Part shown: positions 1 through 5,322 of the stretch, piece by piece | How positions within the stretch are numbered: the stretch's first letter is position 1 | How the letters are laid out: each line of letters starts with the position of its first letter | NCBI GenBank assembly: GCA_027364825.1 | Contig: DAHXOM010000251.1 | Coordinates: 1 to 5,322, forward strand | Reading direction: 5' to 3' | Length of the DNA stretch: 5,322 nucleotides | DNA from: a bacterium | Lineage (GTDB): Bacteria > JAMCPX01 | Program-made: the position numbers and the translations under genes | The notes under the pieces: generated by a model | What the model was told of the DNA's origin: nothing | Database searches by the model: none | Seen by the model: the letters and a program-made list of their open reading frames with translations, nothing else

Positions 1-14
1 GTATAGTAACGAAT

Positions 15-38
15 CTCCCGGCTGAGACCGGGAGTTTT
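15..38 (+). terminator. Intrinsic terminator of an upstream gene
   Basis: A perfect 7-bp stem (CTCCCGG at 15-21 with CCGGGAG at 28-34) closes a 6-base loop and is followed at once by TTTTATTTTATT. This is the classic layout of a Rho-independent terminator reading rightwards. It most likely ends a gene lying left of the window. Since it sits only about 45 bases before typA, it separates typA from that gene unless it works as a leaky attenuator. I see no convincing -35/-10 pair between the hairpin and typA, so the typA promoter is unresolved. Confidence 0.8.
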
Positions 39-82
39 ATTTTATTACAAAAGAATTAAATTAAGGGAGATAAGGATACGAT

Positions 83-1924
83 ATGTTATCGGCAGACAAA
101 ATAAGGAACATAGGAATCATTGCGCACATCGATCATGGGAAAACGACACTGGTAGATGCGATGCTCAAGCAGGCAGGGATATTCCGCATCAATGAACAGG
201 TTATCGAGAGGGTCATGGACTCGTTCGAGCTTGAGAGGGAACGGGGCATAACAATCCTCGCAAAAAACACCTCTATCAGGTACAGCGATTACAAGATCAA
301 CATCGTTGATACTCCGGGACATGCGGATTTCAGCGGTGAGGTCGAAAGGGCGCTCTCCATGGTCGACGGCGTGCTCCTGCTCATCGATGCGATTGACGGA
401 CCCATGCCGCAGACAAGGTTTGTACTGCGAAAGGCGCTCGAGAACAAATTAAAGGCGATTGTCGTTATCAACAAGATAGACCGGTCCGAGGCACGCCCGG
501 CTGAAGTACTCGAAGCCGTATCCGAACTGTTCCTCGATCTCGCGGTAGACCCGTCCCAGCTCGACTTCCCCGTCATCTATACCTCCGCGAGGAACGGGAC
601 TGCCACCACCGCGATGGACAAGCCCCTGAGCAGTCTGAAGCCGTTGTTCGACGCGATCGTGGACAACATACCCTCACCCGCTGTCAGTGCGGGCGATGAT
701 TTCGAGATGATGATAAGCCAGCTGGCCTACGATCAATACATGGGACCTCTCGTTATCGGCAAGGTTAAAAGCGGGAAATTACACCCGGGAGAGGATGTCT
801 ATATCCATGCAAAGGGCCGGGATGCGGTGGTAAAGAAGATCCTGAAGCTTTTTACCTTTGAAGGCCTGCAGAGGATCGAGATCGATGAGACTACCGCGGG
901 AGACATCATAGCCATTGCAGGTATCGATACGCATGATATAGGGACGATCGTTACCCAGAAGGAAGACTTTGTACTTGTCGAGGGCATCAGTATCGAAGAA
1001 CCGACGATCGCGGTGCAGATGCTCGTCAACAACAGCCCGTTCTCCGGCAGGGAGGGCAAGTTCTTCACATCCCGGCACCTGACCGAAAGATTGAAAAGGG
1101 AGATCAAATCGAACCTCTCACTCAAGGTAACACCGACGAACAGTCCCGATGTATTCGATGTCGCCGGCAGGGGAGAGCTACACCTTTCCATCCTGTTCGA
1201 AACAATGCGCAGGGAAGGATATGAATTCCAGGTCGGTATGCCGAGGGCCATATTCAAAAATGTCGACGGCAAGGTCATGGAGCCTATCGAAGAGCTGACC
1301 ATCGAGGTCACGGACGAATATTTCGGCAGGGTCATGGAAAAGATAGGTCCGAGGCGGGGAGAGCTGCTGCATTCCAATAAAACACCGTCCGGCATGACGC
1401 GGTTAATCTTTTCAATCCCTTCAAGGGGTATTATCGGATTACGGGCAGAGCTTCTGCTGGAGACAAAGGGAAACGTTGTTATGCATCACCAATTTACGAA
1501 ATATGAACCATACCGGGGAGACCTTCCGTCCCGCAAAAAAGGCGTACAGATTGCCAAAGAGCAGACCGTCGCGGTTGCCTATGCCCTGTGGTTCCTCCAG
1601 GAACGGGGACCGTTGTTTGTATCACCCGGCGATAAGATATACGGAGGCATGATCCTCGGCATCCATAACAAGGAAACAGACCTGGTCGTAAACCCGGGGA
1701 AGAAAAAACATCTTTCAAATGTACGTGCCGCAGGCTCCGACGATGCAATAAAACTTATTCCCCCGCTGAAACTGTCACTCGAATACGGACTGGGATTTAT
1801 CCAGGAAGACGAATTGCTTGAGATTACTCCTGAATCTATACGATTGCGGAAAAAGGTCCTCGATCACATGGAACGTAAGAGGTCGGAGAGGTTTGCCGAA
1901 CAGGAGCTGGAAGGTGACGACTAA
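83..1924 (+). CDS. typA: Translational GTPase TypA/BipA
   Basis: TypA (BipA) is an EF-G/LepA-like GTPase that binds the 70S ribosome and supports ribosome assembly and growth under stress such as cold. The 613-residue length is normal for the family (about 600-615). The GTPase motifs are intact: G1 AHIDHGKT (14-21), G2 RGIT (54-57), G3 DTPGH (76-80), G4 NKID (130-133) and a G5 TSAR (167-170). After these come a beta-barrel domain II (about 205-290), an EF-G III-like part with SGREGKF and GRGELHLSIL, an EF-G V-like part with SRGIIGLRAE, and the TypA-specific C-terminal domain ending in ELLEITPESIRLRKK. The ATG at 83 has AAGGA (72-76) six bases upstream, plus GGGAG at 65-69. Some residues in the C-terminal domain are atypical: KKGVQIAKEQTVAVAYAL replaces the usual Gly-containing LIS...G.A segment, and VRAAGSDDA replaces NMRASG. 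The gene overlaps the downstream response regulator by 11 bases, so the two are very probably cotranscribed. Confidence 0.97.
   Translation: MLSADKIRNIGIIAHIDHGKTTLVDAMLKQAGIFRINEQVIERVMDSFELERERGITILAKNTSIRYSDYKINIVDTPGHADFSGEVERALSMVDGVLLLIDAIDGPMPQTRFVLRKALENKLKAIVVINKIDRSEARPAEVLEAVSELFLDLAVDPSQLDFPVIYTSARNGTATTAMDKPLSSLKPLFDAIVDNIPSPAVSAGDDFEMMISQLAYDQYMGPLVIGKVKSGKLHPGEDVYIHAKGRDAVVKKILKLFTFEGLQRIEIDETTAGDIIAIAGIDTHDIGTIVTQKEDFVLVEGISIEEPTIAVQMLVNNSPFSGREGKFFTSRHLTERLKREIKSNLSLKVTPTNSPDVFDVAGRGELHLSILFETMRREGYEFQVGMPRAIFKNVDGKVMEPIEELTIEVTDEYFGRVMEKIGPRRGELLHSNKTPSGMTRLIFSIPSRGIIGLRAELLLETKGNVVMHHQFTKYEPYRGDLPSRKKGVQIAKEQTVAVAYALWFLQERGPLFVSPGDKIYGGMILGIHNKETDLVVNPGKKKHLSNVRAAGSDDAIKLIPPLKLSLEYGLGFIQEDELLEITPESIRLRKKVLDHMERKRSERFAEQELEGDD
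1902..1906 (+). promoter_or_regulatory. Shine-Dalgarno of response regulator, inside typA
   Basis: AGGAG lies within the last typA codons, seven bases before the GTG at 1914. This spacing and the homology start of the receiver domain together fix GTG as the start codon. The in-frame ATG at 1818 has no comparable site and would add 32 residues that do not look like receiver sequence. The position suggests that ribosomes finishing typA help initiate the regulator. Confidence 0.8.
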
Positions 1925-2606
1925 GCAGATCCTCATTGTAGAGGACGATAAAGACATATCCAATCTCATATCCCATTACGTGGAACAGGAAGGGTTTCTG
2001 CCGGTCACAGCTGCAGACGGCGAAGAAGGGCTATGGCAGGTCAAAACAAAACTCCCGTCCCTTATCATTCTTGACCTCATGCTTCCCCGTAAGGACGGCT
2101 ATGAAGTCATGCGGCAGTTAAAAAGCCGGAAGGAAACAGCGTCTGTCCCCGTTATCATACTCACGGCAAAGTCCGATGAAATCGATAAGATACTGGGTCT
2201 GGAACTCGGTGCGGACGATTACATGACAAAGCCCTTCAGCCCCCGTGAACTTATCGCCAGGATAAAGGCAGTTATGCGCCGCATCGAACATGAAACAATG
2301 GGCACTACACCGAAAAAGATCGTATTTGATAAATTGGAAATAGATGATATAAGACATGAAGTACGGTACGACGGTAAAATAATAATACTGACATCAAAGG
2401 AGTATAAGCTGTTAAAATATTTCTTGGATCACCGGGGCGTAGTATTATCAAGGGATACCCTGCTGCAGGATATATGGGGATACAATTATTTCGGCACCAC
2501 CCGCACGGTTGACGTTCATGTATCCAGGCTCAGAAAGAAATTCTCTCCTTTAAACAAGCACATCCAGAACATCAAGGATATAGGTTATAAATTTACCGAT
2601 GAATAA
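1914..2606 (+). CDS. OmpR/PhoB-family response regulator
   Basis: This is a DNA-binding transcription regulator of 230 residues, the usual size for the OmpR/PhoB family. The receiver domain (about 5-118) shows the acidic pocket E10-D11-D12, the phosphoacceptor D54 in LILDLMLPRKDG-like context, the switch Thr84 (ILTAK) and the conserved K106 (KPF). The winged-helix effector domain (about 130-228) has LTSKEYKLL, then TRTVDVHVSRLRKKF for the recognition helix region, and ends in IGYKF. The start is GTG with AGGAG seven bases upstream; an upstream ATG at 1818 is rejected. It overlaps typA by 11 bases and the histidine kinase by 8, so it should be phosphorylated by that kinase. The receiver and linker look PhoB-like, but no phosphate genes are in view, so the regulon is unknown and no symbol is given. 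Confidence 0.95.
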   Translation: MTTKQILIVEDDKDISNLISHYVEQEGFLPVTAADGEEGLWQVKTKLPSLIILDLMLPRKDGYEVMRQLKSRKETASVPVIILTAKSDEIDKILGLELGADDYMTKPFSPRELIARIKAVMRRIEHETMGTTPKKIVFDKLEIDDIRHEVRYDGKIIILTSKEYKLLKYFLDHRGVVLSRDTLLQDIWGYNYFGTTRTVDVHVSRLRKKFSPLNKHIQNIKDIGYKFTDE

Positions 2607-3921
2607 ATCCGCATTCATGATATTTGCGGCACTATCGCTGCTCACTGGGGGCGTGGTCCTGATCGTTAAAAATGCCGGCATGGATTTATCGGTCTTCATC
2701 ATAGTAATCATATCCGTGTTCATCGGCATCATAGCTGCTGTTGTGTACGCAAAACGCGTAAAAATGCTGATTAAACAGGTGGTCTTTTCTGCAAAGATCG
2801 ACCTTCAACTGTACAACCTGCCGTATTCCTCATCCCCGGGTATGAATGACATTGCATCTGTTATAAAACTCATCATAGCAAAGGCAAAAGAATCGGAAGA
2901 ACAACTGAACAGGAACATCGATGACATAAAAAAGATCATGGATGCGGTTGATATCGGCATACTTGTTGTCAACAAGCACGGGAGCGTTGTTTACGCCAAT
3001 GAATACATGAAGAGGTTTGCATCGCTCGGCAGGGATTTAACGGGTATCTACTTCCTGGACATCATAAGGAGCTATGAAGCAGAGGCACTGTTTAACGCCG
3101 TTGTAGCGGGCTCACCGTCCAGCCAGAAAGAGATCTCCCTCTTTACACCCGAAGAAACGAAGTTCAGCCTTCACATGAAACAGATAGAGTACTGCACGCA
3201 TGAACAATGCTATCTTATGACGCTCAAGGACATAACAAGGCTGAAGCAGATTGAAATAATACGCCAGGATTTTATAACAAACGCATCCCATGAATTGAAA
3301 ACACCGCTGACGTCCATCATAGGATACCTTGAGGCCCTGAAGGAAAACTATAATAAAGACTTTGTAAACACGGTCTATAAGAATGCAAAAAGGATGCAGA
3401 GGATTGTCGATGATATGCTCGTGCTCTCAAAGGCAGACAGGGGCTCCTCCGAGTTTACGGTCAAGGAAGTCAGCATTTCGGACGTTATCAGCGAGATCCA
3501 GTCATTGCTGTACAACGAGATCGAAAAAATGCATCAAAAGTTCATCGTCCATATACCCGATGAGCTTGATGTTGTTTATGCGGACAGGGAGGCTTTATTT
3601 CATATACTGCTCAATCTTATCGACAATGCCATAAAGTACACCAATGAGAAGGGTGAGATCAGTGTTTCCGCATACGACAAGGACAAGGAAACCGAAATCG
3701 TCGTACGGGACACGGGTTCAGGCATTCCTTCGAACGAACTGGACCGGATCTTCGAGCGGTTTTACACGGTGGACAAGGCGCGTTCTCGCGCACTGGGAGG
3801 CACGGGCCTTGGACTCTCTATTGTAAAGCATTTCGTACTTGCCCACAACGGCAAAATATGGGTCGAAAGCACCCTGAACAAGGGCAGTGCCTTTCACTTC
3901 ACCATCCCGAACAAGAAATAA
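2599..3921 (+). CDS. PhoR-like membrane sensor histidine kinase with PAS domain
   Basis: This 440-residue sensor kinase is the likely partner of the preceding regulator. Two membrane helices (about 5-23 and 30-51) are joined by only about six residues, so there is no periplasmic sensor domain. A helical stretch (52-105), at best a degenerate HAMP, leads into a PAS domain (about 108-215). The HisKA H-box is NASHELKTPLTSI (228-240) with phospho-acceptor His231. The ATPase domain has the N-box NLIDNAIKYT (339-348), G1 DTGSGIP (371-377), F-box FERFYTVDKARSR (385-397) and G2 GGTGLGLSIVKH (400-411); all key residues are present, so it should be active. The F-box to G2 wording is typical of PhoR-type kinases. 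The ATG at 2599 overlaps the regulator stop and has no strong Shine-Dalgarno nearby, consistent with translational coupling. The only two cysteines are C199 and C204, in a CTHEQC segment of the PAS domain. The signal is unknown. Confidence 0.95.
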   Translation: MNKSAFMIFAALSLLTGGVVLIVKNAGMDLSVFIIVIISVFIGIIAAVVYAKRVKMLIKQVVFSAKIDLQLYNLPYSSSPGMNDIASVIKLIIAKAKESEEQLNRNIDDIKKIMDAVDIGILVVNKHGSVVYANEYMKRFASLGRDLTGIYFLDIIRSYEAEALFNAVVAGSPSSQKEISLFTPEETKFSLHMKQIEYCTHEQCYLMTLKDITRLKQIEIIRQDFITNASHELKTPLTSIIGYLEALKENYNKDFVNTVYKNAKRMQRIVDDMLVLSKADRGSSEFTVKEVSISDVISEIQSLLYNEIEKMHQKFIVHIPDELDVVYADREALFHILLNLIDNAIKYTNEKGEISVSAYDKDKETEIVVRDTGSGIPSNELDRIFERFYTVDKARSRALGGTGLGLSIVKHFVLAHNGKIWVESTLNKGSAFHFTIPNKK

Positions 3922-3923
3922 TC

Positions 3924-3968
3924 CGCCGGAATATAATAAGGAAGTTTGTTCATTAGCCACCTCCGGCG
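3924..3968. repeat. Short inverted repeat after the kinase gene
   Basis: CGCCGGA (3924-3930) is an exact reverse complement of TCCGGCG (3962-3968), separated by 31 bases. It begins three bases after the kinase stop codon and could fold in the transcript's 3' end. It is followed by TCTTCGTCTC rather than a T-run, so it is not a classic intrinsic terminator. It might stabilise the mRNA end, or be a chance match. Confidence 0.4.
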
Positions 3969-4012
3969 TCTTCGTCTCTGACGACGCTCAAACCTTTATT
4001 TACAGGGAAGAG

Positions 4013-4018
4013 TTGTTC
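4013..4018 (+). repeat. Left copy of flanking direct repeat TTGTTC
   Basis: TTGTTC lies directly left of the palindromic element and recurs in the same orientation directly right of it (4219-4224). This is what a 6-base target-site duplication would look like. A third TTGTTC at 3946-3951 shows that the hexamer is not rare in this AT-rich stretch, so the duplication reading is tentative. Confidence 0.35.
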
Positions 4019-4020
4019 GC

Positions 4021-4055
4021 TCCCCTCTTCCCCCCTTTACAGGTTGTCCGACAAT
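4021..4055 (+). repeat. Left outer inverted repeat of palindromic element
   Basis: This arm starts TCCCCTC, continues through a C-run and TTT, and ends in ACAGGTTGTCCGACAAT (4039-4055). The last 17 bases match the reverse complement of 4176-4192 at 14 positions. The first part matches the reverse complement of 4198-4217 with one gap; the right arm has about five extra bases (TTATT) in the middle. Confidence 0.65.
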
Positions 4056-4068
4056 ATACAAAAATATT

Positions 4069-4089
4069 CCTCCCCCTTGACGGGGGAGG
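4069..4089. repeat. Left inner hairpin of palindromic element
   Basis: CCTCCCCC (4069-4076) pairs perfectly with GGGGGAGG (4082-4089) around the 5-base loop TTGAC. This 8-bp stem is nearly all G-C and should be very stable in RNA or extruded DNA. No T-run follows on the plus strand, so it is not by itself a standard terminator. Confidence 0.75.
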
Positions 4090-4142
4090 TTAGGTGGGGG
4101 TGCAAGTTGATTTTATTTAACAAATTTATCACCCTCCCTTTA

Positions 4143-4163
4143 TCCCTCCCGTCAAGGGAGGGA
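4143..4163. repeat. Right inner hairpin of palindromic element
   Basis: TCCCTCCC (4143-4150) pairs perfectly with GGGAGGGA (4156-4163) around the loop GTCAA. The loop is the reverse complement of the left hairpin's TTGAC loop, as expected if both are halves of one palindrome. For the minus-strand lipoprotein transcript this is one of the first strong hairpins after the stop codon. Confidence 0.75.
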
Positions 4164-4175
4164 AAGAAGAAAGGA

Positions 4176-4217
4176 ATTGTCGCACAGGCTGTTTATTAAA
4201 AGGGGGATAGGAGGGGA
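4176..4217 (-). repeat. Right outer inverted repeat of palindromic element
   Basis: Read on the minus strand it starts TCCCCTCC, passes a C-run and TTTT, and ends ACAGCCTGTGCGACAAT, mirroring the left outer arm. It ends beside the second TTGTTC copy and within 30 bases of the lipoprotein stop codon. Confidence 0.65.
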
Positions 4218-4218
4218 T

Positions 4219-4224
4219 TTGTTC
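4219..4224 (+). repeat. Right copy of flanking direct repeat TTGTTC
   Basis: This is the second copy of the hexamer found at 4013-4018, one base beyond the right outer arm. Together they bracket a 200-base segment and could be a target-site duplication from insertion; chance is not excluded. Confidence 0.35.
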
Positions 4225-4245
4225 TTGTACTATTTAAGTTTCCTC

Positions 4246-5274
4246 TTACGGCTGTCCGCCCGGGAACTGGGGACCCGTGTACGGAAAGAACTGGGGACCT
4301 GCGGCAATACCCATCCACTCGGTAACCGTGTTGTCCCCGGTATTCGTCACCCAAACATCGCCATAGGCATCTATTGCAATGCCTGACGGTCCATTGCCCA
4401 CAGCAAAGGCGGCAAGCAGTGTGCCCGAAGGGTTAAACTTGAGCAGGGTTGCGTTGGCATTATCCGTGACCCAAACGTTACCAGCCTGATCTATTGCTAT
4501 GCCTTTGAAGTCAGCACCGCTGGCCGAATACATCAGCACAGGTTTGTTCGGAGGGCTCATGAAATAAAGACTATCGATATCGACGGTCCATGCATTCTCG
4601 TTCTGGTCAATGGCAATATTCCCGGGACCTCCGGAAGGGAATACAAACGAGCCTGTTGATACACCTGAGGACGCTTTAACGATATAGACAGAGCCGCAGC
4701 CTGAAAGCCACACATATCCCAGTCCATCTATGACAACGGACTCGACACAGTTCTGGCTTACCGGACTACCGTATGAAGAGGGATACGAAGTTGACCCCAC
4801 CCACTCTGTTAGTGAGCTGTAGGGCGTGGAACCCGTTCCTGTGTCCCCGACCCAGATATTACCGGATGGGTCGATTGCAACACCATACGGAAAATAACCT
4901 GTTAGGTATTTGGTTATAACACCTGTCGATGGAACAATCTGTGCGACAAAGTTACCTGCATAATTCACTGCCCATATATTCCCGGACGCGGCGATTGCTA
5001 TGCCTGCATAGCTTGTGTATCCGGTAGTACTATTGGGAGGCAGCTGATACGTGTTCAAGACCGTACCTCGCGAGTTTATCTCTGCAAGGTCGCCTGCCTG
5101 TCCCAGGACCCAGACATAACCTGAAGCATCGATTGCAATGCCGTCAGGTGCATTTACCCCTGCTTGCGATGTGTACGCTACGGGTCCGCTGTGTGTACTG
5201 CTCTTCGGGGCGCAGGAACCAAGGAGAAATGTAAAGGCTGAAATTCCAATGAATAAAAAGATTAATTTTTTCAT
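4246..5274 (-). CDS. Lipoprotein with seven-repeat Vgb/NHL-like beta-propeller
   Basis: This 342-residue protein begins with a lipoprotein signal: MKK, a hydrophobic stretch (4-18) and the lipobox LGSC (18-21). C21 would be lipidated after cleavage. The +2 residue is Ala, not Asp, which in a Gram-negative cell favours the outer membrane. A short linker (22-42) leads to seven repeats of the form GIAID-x(2)-G-x-(V/I)-W-V, with the GIAID-like strands starting at residues 45, 91, 131, 179, 219, 258 and 298, about 40 apart. This is the pattern of Vgb (virginiamycin B lyase) and NHL beta-propellers. No histidine occurs in the propeller, so the His-dependent lyase activity known for Vgb is unlikely. 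C176 and C193 could form a disulfide. The protein ends in a Gly/Pro/aromatic tail with GPQF twice. The ATG at 5274 has an AAGGGAGG Shine-Dalgarno six bases upstream. It converges on the kinase gene. The function is unknown; ligand or partner binding at the envelope is an inference. Confidence 0.93.
   Translation of the reverse strand: MKKLIFLFIGISAFTFLLGSCAPKSSTHSGPVAYTSQAGVNAPDGIAIDASGYVWVLGQAGDLAEINSRGTVLNTYQLPPNSTTGYTSYAGIAIAASGNIWAVNYAGNFVAQIVPSTGVITKYLTGYFPYGVAIDPSGNIWVGDTGTGSTPYSSLTEWVGSTSYPSSYGSPVSQNCVESVVIDGLGYVWLSGCGSVYIVKASSGVSTGSFVFPSGGPGNIAIDQNENAWTVDIDSLYFMSPPNKPVLMYSASGADFKGIAIDQAGNVWVTDNANATLLKFNPSGTLLAAFAVGNGPSGIAIDAYGDVWVTNTGDNTVTEWMGIAAGPQFFPYTGPQFPGGQP
4315..5148 (-). repeat. 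Seven tandem propeller-blade coding repeats
   Basis: This covers residues about 43-320 of the lipoprotein. Spacings between successive GIAID-like strands are 46, 40, 48, 40, 39 and 40 residues, so blades 1 and 3 carry loop insertions. Blades 1, 2, 3, 6 and 7 are closest to the consensus. Blades 4 (SVVID, GLGYVWL) and 5 (NIAID, QNENAWT) are the most diverged. The underlying DNA also repeats (variants of GATTGCAATGCC on the plus strand), suggesting growth by internal duplication. Confidence 0.85.
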
Positions 5275-5280
5275 ATATGT

Positions 5281-5288
5281 CCTCCCTT
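5281..5288 (-). promoter_or_regulatory. Shine-Dalgarno of the lipoprotein gene
   Basis: On the minus strand AAGGGAGG lies six bases before the ATG at 5274, a strong match to the anti-Shine-Dalgarno sequence. It supports this start, which also gives a complete signal peptide. Confidence 0.85.
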
Positions 5289-5305
5289 GGTTCTATAGTT
5301 ACAAA

Positions 5306-5311
5306 AGTATA
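5306..5311 (-). promoter_or_regulatory. Possible -10 element of the lipoprotein gene
   Basis: TATACT on the minus strand matches the sigma-70 -10 consensus at five of six positions. It would place the transcript start about 25 bases before the ATG, leaving room for the Shine-Dalgarno. The matching -35 would fall just beyond the right end of the window, so this cannot be confirmed here. Confidence 0.35.
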
Positions 5312-5322
5312 ATGGACTGTCA

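Larger units (their letters stand above)
4069..4163. repeat. Inner inverted repeat pair, arms of about 34 bases
   Basis: The left arm (4069-4102) and right arm (4130-4163) are reverse complements of each other over most of their length. Each reads C-tract, TTGAC, G-tract, a short A/T-containing spacer and GGGTG. Each arm also folds on itself, so the segment can adopt either two small hairpins or one long stem with an AT-rich loop (4103-4129). Confidence 0.7.
4019..4218. mobile_element. MITE-like palindromic element, non-coding
   Basis: About 200 bases form an almost continuous imperfect palindrome. The outer arms (4021-4055 and 4176-4217) share TCCCCTC, a run of C, TTT and ACAG..TGT.CGACAAT when one is reverse-complemented. 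The inner arms (4069-4102 and 4130-4163) share a C-tract, TTGAC, a G-tract and GGGTG. A 27-base AT-rich centre (4103-4129) separates the two halves. There is no open reading frame or transposase. Terminal inverted repeats, small size, absence of coding and a candidate 6-base duplication on both sides fit a miniature inverted-repeat transposable element. A REP/BIME-type dispersed repeat with a purely structural role is the main alternative. Which transposase family could move it cannot be told from this window. Copies elsewhere in the genome would settle that it is a repeat. Confidence 0.6.
3922..4245. other. Gene-free stretch between convergent genes
   Basis: This stretch separates the histidine kinase stop from the stop codon of the minus-strand lipoprotein gene. 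I find no credible coding region in it: the open frames lack a Shine-Dalgarno and run into low-complexity C- or G-rich tracts. It holds a short inverted repeat next to the kinase gene (3924-3968), about 45 bases without an evident signal, and the palindromic element at 4019-4218. The element ends only 27 bases from the lipoprotein stop codon. Confidence 0.8.

Noticed and set aside
2..7. TATAGT resembling a -10 box upstream of the first hairpin
   Set aside because: A transcript from here would run straight into the terminator at 15-38, and no -35 can be seen at the window edge. It could hint at an attenuated leader, but the support is too thin.
799..1395. Minus-strand open frame of 198 codons inside typA
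   Set aside because: Antisense shadow of a strongly conserved gene. The Ser-rich, motif-free product is typical of such shadows.
1818..1913. N-terminal extension of the response regulator from an ATG at 1818
   Set aside because: The extra 32 residues are typA read in another frame, do not resemble receiver sequence, and lack a Shine-Dalgarno. The GTG at 1914 has AGGAG at ideal spacing.
1914..3921. Naming the two-component pair phoB/phoR
   Set aside because: Family resemblance is clear, but no phosphate transport or phoU gene is present, and kinases with this domain wording serve many signals.
3887..4093. Plus-strand open frame of 68 codons across the end of the kinase gene and the palindromic element
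   Set aside because: No Shine-Dalgarno, it overlaps the kinase gene out of frame, and it is composed largely of low-complexity C-rich repeat.
4013..4224. CRISPR array or riboswitch as explanation of the repeats between the convergent genes
   Set aside because: The repeats are inverted rather than direct and evenly spaced, there are no spacers, and the stretch lies after the stop codons of both neighbours rather than in a leader.
4177..4386. Plus-strand open frame of 69 codons running into the lipoprotein gene
   Set aside because: It is the antisense shadow of the lipoprotein coding region plus the repeat arm, with no homology or initiation signal.

Overview
The window is a moderate-GC bacterial chromosomal segment. 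It carries three tightly packed plus-strand genes (83-3921), a gene-free stretch of about 320 bases (3922-4245), and one converging minus-strand gene (4246-5274). The organism is Gram-negative-like: there is a lipoprotein with a clean lipobox and a non-Asp +2 residue, and a PhoR-like sensor kinase. The style of the genes (Vgb/NHL-type propeller lipoprotein, frequent AGG and ATA codons, a somewhat divergent TypA) would fit an environmental anaerobe such as a deltaproteobacterium (Desulfobacterota) or a Nitrospirota member. That placement is a low-confidence impression, because no rRNA or other lineage marker is present.

Region by region: positions 15-38 hold an intrinsic terminator, probably ending an upstream gene outside the window. 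Positions 83-1924 encode TypA/BipA, the ribosome-associated translational GTPase. Its last codons contain a Shine-Dalgarno (1902-1906) and the GTG start (1914) of an OmpR/PhoB-type response regulator (1914-2606). That gene in turn overlaps by 8 bases a PhoR-like membrane histidine kinase with a PAS domain (2599-3921). The overlaps of 11 and 8 bases indicate one operon with translational coupling. A ribosome GTPase used under stress would therefore be made together with a two-component system whose signal is unknown; no pst, phoU or other target gene is visible.

The gene-free stretch contains the least ordinary feature of the window. It is an almost completely palindromic element of about 200 bases (4019-4218) with outer inverted repeats, inner C-rich/G-rich arms that each form a perfect 8-bp hairpin, an AT-rich centre, and a 6-base direct repeat (TTGTTC) just outside both ends. 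It looks like a MITE-like, non-autonomous or REP-type dispersed element lying between convergent genes, and it may also limit read-through from both sides.

Positions 4246-5274 (minus strand) encode an exported lipoprotein with seven repeats of a GIAID-x(2)-G-x-(V/I)-W-V type, predicted to form a seven-bladed beta-propeller resembling virginiamycin B lyase (Vgb) and NHL proteins. The propeller contains no histidine, so lyase activity is unlikely. A binding or scaffold role at the cell envelope is the more cautious reading.
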